Origin: Streptomyces sp. HUAS 15-9
GTDB lineage: Bacteria > Actinomycetota > Actinomycetes > Streptomycetales > Streptomycetaceae
Reading direction: 5' to 3'
Length of the DNA stretch: 64,000 bases
NCBI RefSeq assembly: GCF_025642155.1
Contig: NZ_CP106798.1
Span: 8,742,001 to 8,806,000, forward strand
Positions within the stretch are counted from its first letter, which is position 1; the number at the start of each line of letters is the position of its first letter. A program made the translations under genes and the position numbers. Shown one piece after another: positions 62,044 to 64,000 of this stretch. Below the pieces are notes generated by a model, which was not told where the DNA came from, ran no database searches, and saw only the letters and a program-made list of their open reading frames with translations.

Positions 62044-62383
62044 GCAGCACAGTCTGCCTGCCACCGCTGACACGGGCCCGTGAAGCGGGCTCGGTACTGC
62101 CGCAGCTCGTGCACATCTCGTGTCCGGCCCCGCCTGCACGGCGACGACCTGGCGTCCTTCCCGTTCTCGGCCCGCCTGGACGAGGACGAGATCCGCGCCT
62201 GCATGGACAGCGACACCCGCGCCGCTCGCATCCGGATCCTGTCAGCCTCGCCGTGCGGAAGTTCACGCACCTGCGGCGCGCGGTCGACCTGGCCCTGATC
62301 GCGCTGGCCCTGCTCGCCGCCGCCGGCCTCGCGGCCCTGTGACCCACCCACCCATCACCCCCGCTGTGACGAGAGGGCACGTC
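62044..62383. other. Region without a recognised gene
   Basis: A plus-strand stretch, LHGDDLASFPFSARLDEDEI, RACMDSDTRAARIRILSA, then after a shift a hydrophobic end (LALIALALLAAAGLAAL, stop at 62342) looks like remains of a small gene, but no family can be named. The right end holds GAGAGGG before GTG 62384. Confidence 0.3.
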
Positions 62384-62572
62384 GTGACCGACACCCTGAC
62401 TTTGCCGGTTCGTCCGTACGCGGATGACTCCCCGCTCGCGCATCTGACGGACCTCGCCGCCGAGGCACACCATGTGCCCACCGGCGACGAGCAGCGTGAG
62501 GACGCCGTCACCGCCGCCGCACACCGCATCTACAACGAGAAGCCGACGGCACCCGCGACATCCTCACCCTGA
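62384..62572 (+). CDS. Small hypothetical protein, probably truncated by frameshift
   Basis: 62 residues from GTG 62384 (GAGAGGG upstream): TDTLTLPVRPYADDSPLAHL, TDLAAEAHHVPTGDEQREDA, VTAAAHRIYNEKPT. In the next frame DGTRDILTLIVPCTCGHGYV continues the sense, with a CxCGHG group that could bind zinc. A shift near 62550 therefore shortened the protein. The style suggests an integrative-element gene. An ISL3 remnant follows directly. Confidence 0.4.
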   Translation: MTDTLTLPVRPYADDSPLAHLTDLAAEAHHVPTGDEQREDAVTAAAHRIYNEKPTAPATSSP

Positions 62573-62604
62573 TCGTGCCGTGCACCTGTGGCCACGGCTA
62601 CGTC

Positions 62605-63016
62605 GAAGGCCCGCGGCTACCAGGGCAGCCGCCAGGTTGTCCGCAAACACCTCGCCGCCCTCCGCGCGGGCACCGCCGAACCGGTCCGGGCCGACATCCC
62701 CAGCCCGCGCAAGATCACCTCCTGGATCATGCGGCCTCGCGAGACACTCACCGAGAGCCAGGAGGAGCGGCTACTTCAGGTCCGGCTCGCCTGCCCGGAC
62801 ATCACCCGGGCCTGCGACCTCGCCCGGACGTTCGCCGATCTGGTCCGCCACCAGCGCGGATACCTGCTGATGGAGTGGATCCGTCAGGCCGAGCAGGACG
62901 CACCGAAGCCCATGAAGGGCTTCGCCGGCTTCCTCCGCCAGGACCTCGACGCCGTCACCGCCGGGCTCACCCTCTGGACTGCTACGGACGCGTCGTCATC
63001 GATGAGCGAGAGCTGA
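62605..63016 (+). pseudogene. ISL3-family transposase remnant (copy B)
   Basis: The frame reads ARGYQGSRQVVRKHLAALRA, GTAEPVRADIPSPRKITSWI, MRPRETLTESQEERLLQVRL, CPDITRACDLARTFADLVRH, QRGYLLMEWIRQAEQDAPKP and MKGFAGFLRQDLDAVTAGLT. These are the middle and late part of an ISL3 transposase. It breaks off just before the last catalytic Glu region (normally followed by -EG-VN--K--KR). Copy A at 36583 covers a shorter part of the same sequence. Confidence 0.8.
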
Positions 63017-63174
63017 CATGGGAGTCTTGACCGGAGGCTAAGCTTGTCATTTATCCAGTTCGCCGGGTTTCGTGCCCACCTTGTGGTGGGTGGGACGGCT
63101 GAACGCCTCGCCTTTGGCAAGCACTCTGCCCACGTCATGGCGGGTGGTTGGGCGACGGTTCTTCGAGCCCGATG

Positions 63175-63616
63175 TTCAACCAGGGCCGGGCCGGGACGGT
63201 TTCGGTGCACCGGCCGGAGAGCCGGCCTTCGCGTGTAGGTTTCTGAACCCGCTGCGAACGTGAGCGGGTGTCAGTTTGTTCGGCTCAGTTGGCTTCTCCC
63301 ATGGCCTGCGGAGGTCGGTGGCCGGCGGGCGGGCCAGCCGGAGCTGGGCGTAGGGGGCGATTACCAGCCGGGTGCCTTGACGAAGTGCTCGTCCAGAACC
63401 GAGAGGGCCCCGTTGCTCAGCAAGGGCGAAAGAATCCCGCCCTGCGGGGTGCCGGGGACGGTCTCCTTGGAGGTACCAACCGGTGAGGATGGCCGCCTTC
63501 AAGAACGCCTTCACCAGCGCGAGCACGCGCTTGTCCCCGATCCGAGCCCGCACCCGGTCCATCAGGGCCGAGTGGGAGATCTCGTCGAAGCAGGCCGTGA
63601 TGTCGCCCTCCAGCAC
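63175..63616 (-). pseudogene. Group II intron reverse transcriptase (LtrA-like) fragment
   Basis: On the minus strand LEGDITACFDEISHSALMDR, VRARIGDKRVLALVKAFLKA and AILTG form the RT2-RT3 part of group II intron reverse transcriptases. After a shift TVPGTPQGGILSPLLSNGAL and SVLDEHFVKAPGW follow, from the RT4 region. The YADD catalytic motif, the maturase domain and everything before RT2 are missing. It abuts the glycosyltransferase remnant on the opposite strand at 63617. Confidence 0.75.
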
Positions 63617-63617
63617 C

Positions 63618-64000
63618 CGACGATCTCACCATGGCGCTGTGCCGCGCCGGCTGGCGTGTGGTTACGAGGAGCACGCGAGGGCCTGGACCGAGGCACCCGC
63701 GTCACTGGACGCCCTGTGCAGGCGATGTGGAAGCACCGCGGAGCGCTCGTGCAGCGCGGCGCCGCCGGCAAACTGGGCCGCCGGGGCCTGGTCTATCTAC
63801 TGCTCTTCCAGGTCCTGGTGCCGCTTCTCGCCCCCGTCGTGGACGTCTTCGCCCTGTACGGCCTGGTCTTCCTCGACCCGGTCCGGATCATCGGGCTGTG
63901 GCTCGCCTTCCTGCTGCTGCAACTGCTGATGGGGCTGTACGCGTTCCGTCTGGACGGAGAACGCCCGGGGCCGCTGTGGAGCCTGCCGTTGCAGCAGTTC
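63618..64000 (+). pseudogene. Family 2 glycosyltransferase remnant (runs off the window)
   Basis: The first frame gives DLTMALCRAGWRVV, then after a one-base shift YEEHARAWTEAPASLDAL. A short deletion of the usual QRxRW region follows, and then, in another frame, MWKHRGALVQRGAAGKLGRR, GLVYLLLFQVLVPLLAPVVD, VFALYGLVFLDPVRIIGLWL and AFLLLQLLMGLYAFRLDGER. This is the end of the catalytic domain and the membrane part of processive GT2 enzymes (cellulose-synthase or deacetylase/transferase type). Loss of the QxxRW motif and the frame changes make it inactive. The gene continues beyond base 64000. Confidence 0.7.

Overview
The window is about 70% G+C with codon use, start sites and gene families typical of Streptomyces or a close filamentous actinomycete. 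Density of broken genes and transposase remnants (IS5-, IS1634-, IS630-, ISL3-, ISAs1-, IS256-, IS982- and IS701-like, plus a group II intron reverse transcriptase fragment) suggests an accessory region such as a chromosome arm; that placement is inference. No rRNA, tRNA or CRISPR array was seen.

Layout. 1-3.1 kb: the end of a ZIP metal transporter, a secreted amidase-like protein, a membrane-anchored hypothetical and transposase scraps. 3.28-20.67 kb: one tightly coupled plus-strand operon of two paralogous trypsin-like proteases (with a relic of a third copy), a DUF6603 protein, a 44-residue protein and three very large proteins of 1114, 1753 and 605 residues that I cannot assign. Neighbouring genes overlap by 4 or 8 bases or lie within 2 bases, and none has a signal peptide. 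This is the best candidate here for an undescribed system.

20.7-31.1 kb: a metabolic and stress block. A Cys-rich, SufR-like regulator and a stand-alone folE are read away from a DoxX-type membrane protein across a shared palindromic operator. Next come an ECF41-type sigma factor with its NDH-2-like oxidoreductase, a DUF2182/DUF1326 pair, a DinB-like protein and an astacin/matrixin-like metallopeptidase with a strong terminator.

31-45 kb: mostly decayed DNA with intact islands: a TROVE/Ro60 protein, a lipoprotein, an XRE-NTPase with eleven 32-residue tandem repeats (possibly a STAND-type sensor), a patatin-like protein lacking its usual glycine loop, a DUF2975/XRE pair and an IS5-type transposase.

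45-64 kb: two paralogous membrane-anchored proteins, an FGLLP-motif membrane protein, small membrane proteins, a membrane metallophosphoesterase, and a 905-residue secreted protein with Asp-box and Ig-like modules. An IS701-type element with exact inverted repeats and CTAG target duplication follows, then an in-frame fusion of a DUF6461 gene to an IS630 transposase, and a glycosyltransferase fragment abutting a group II intron reverse transcriptase remnant at the window end.
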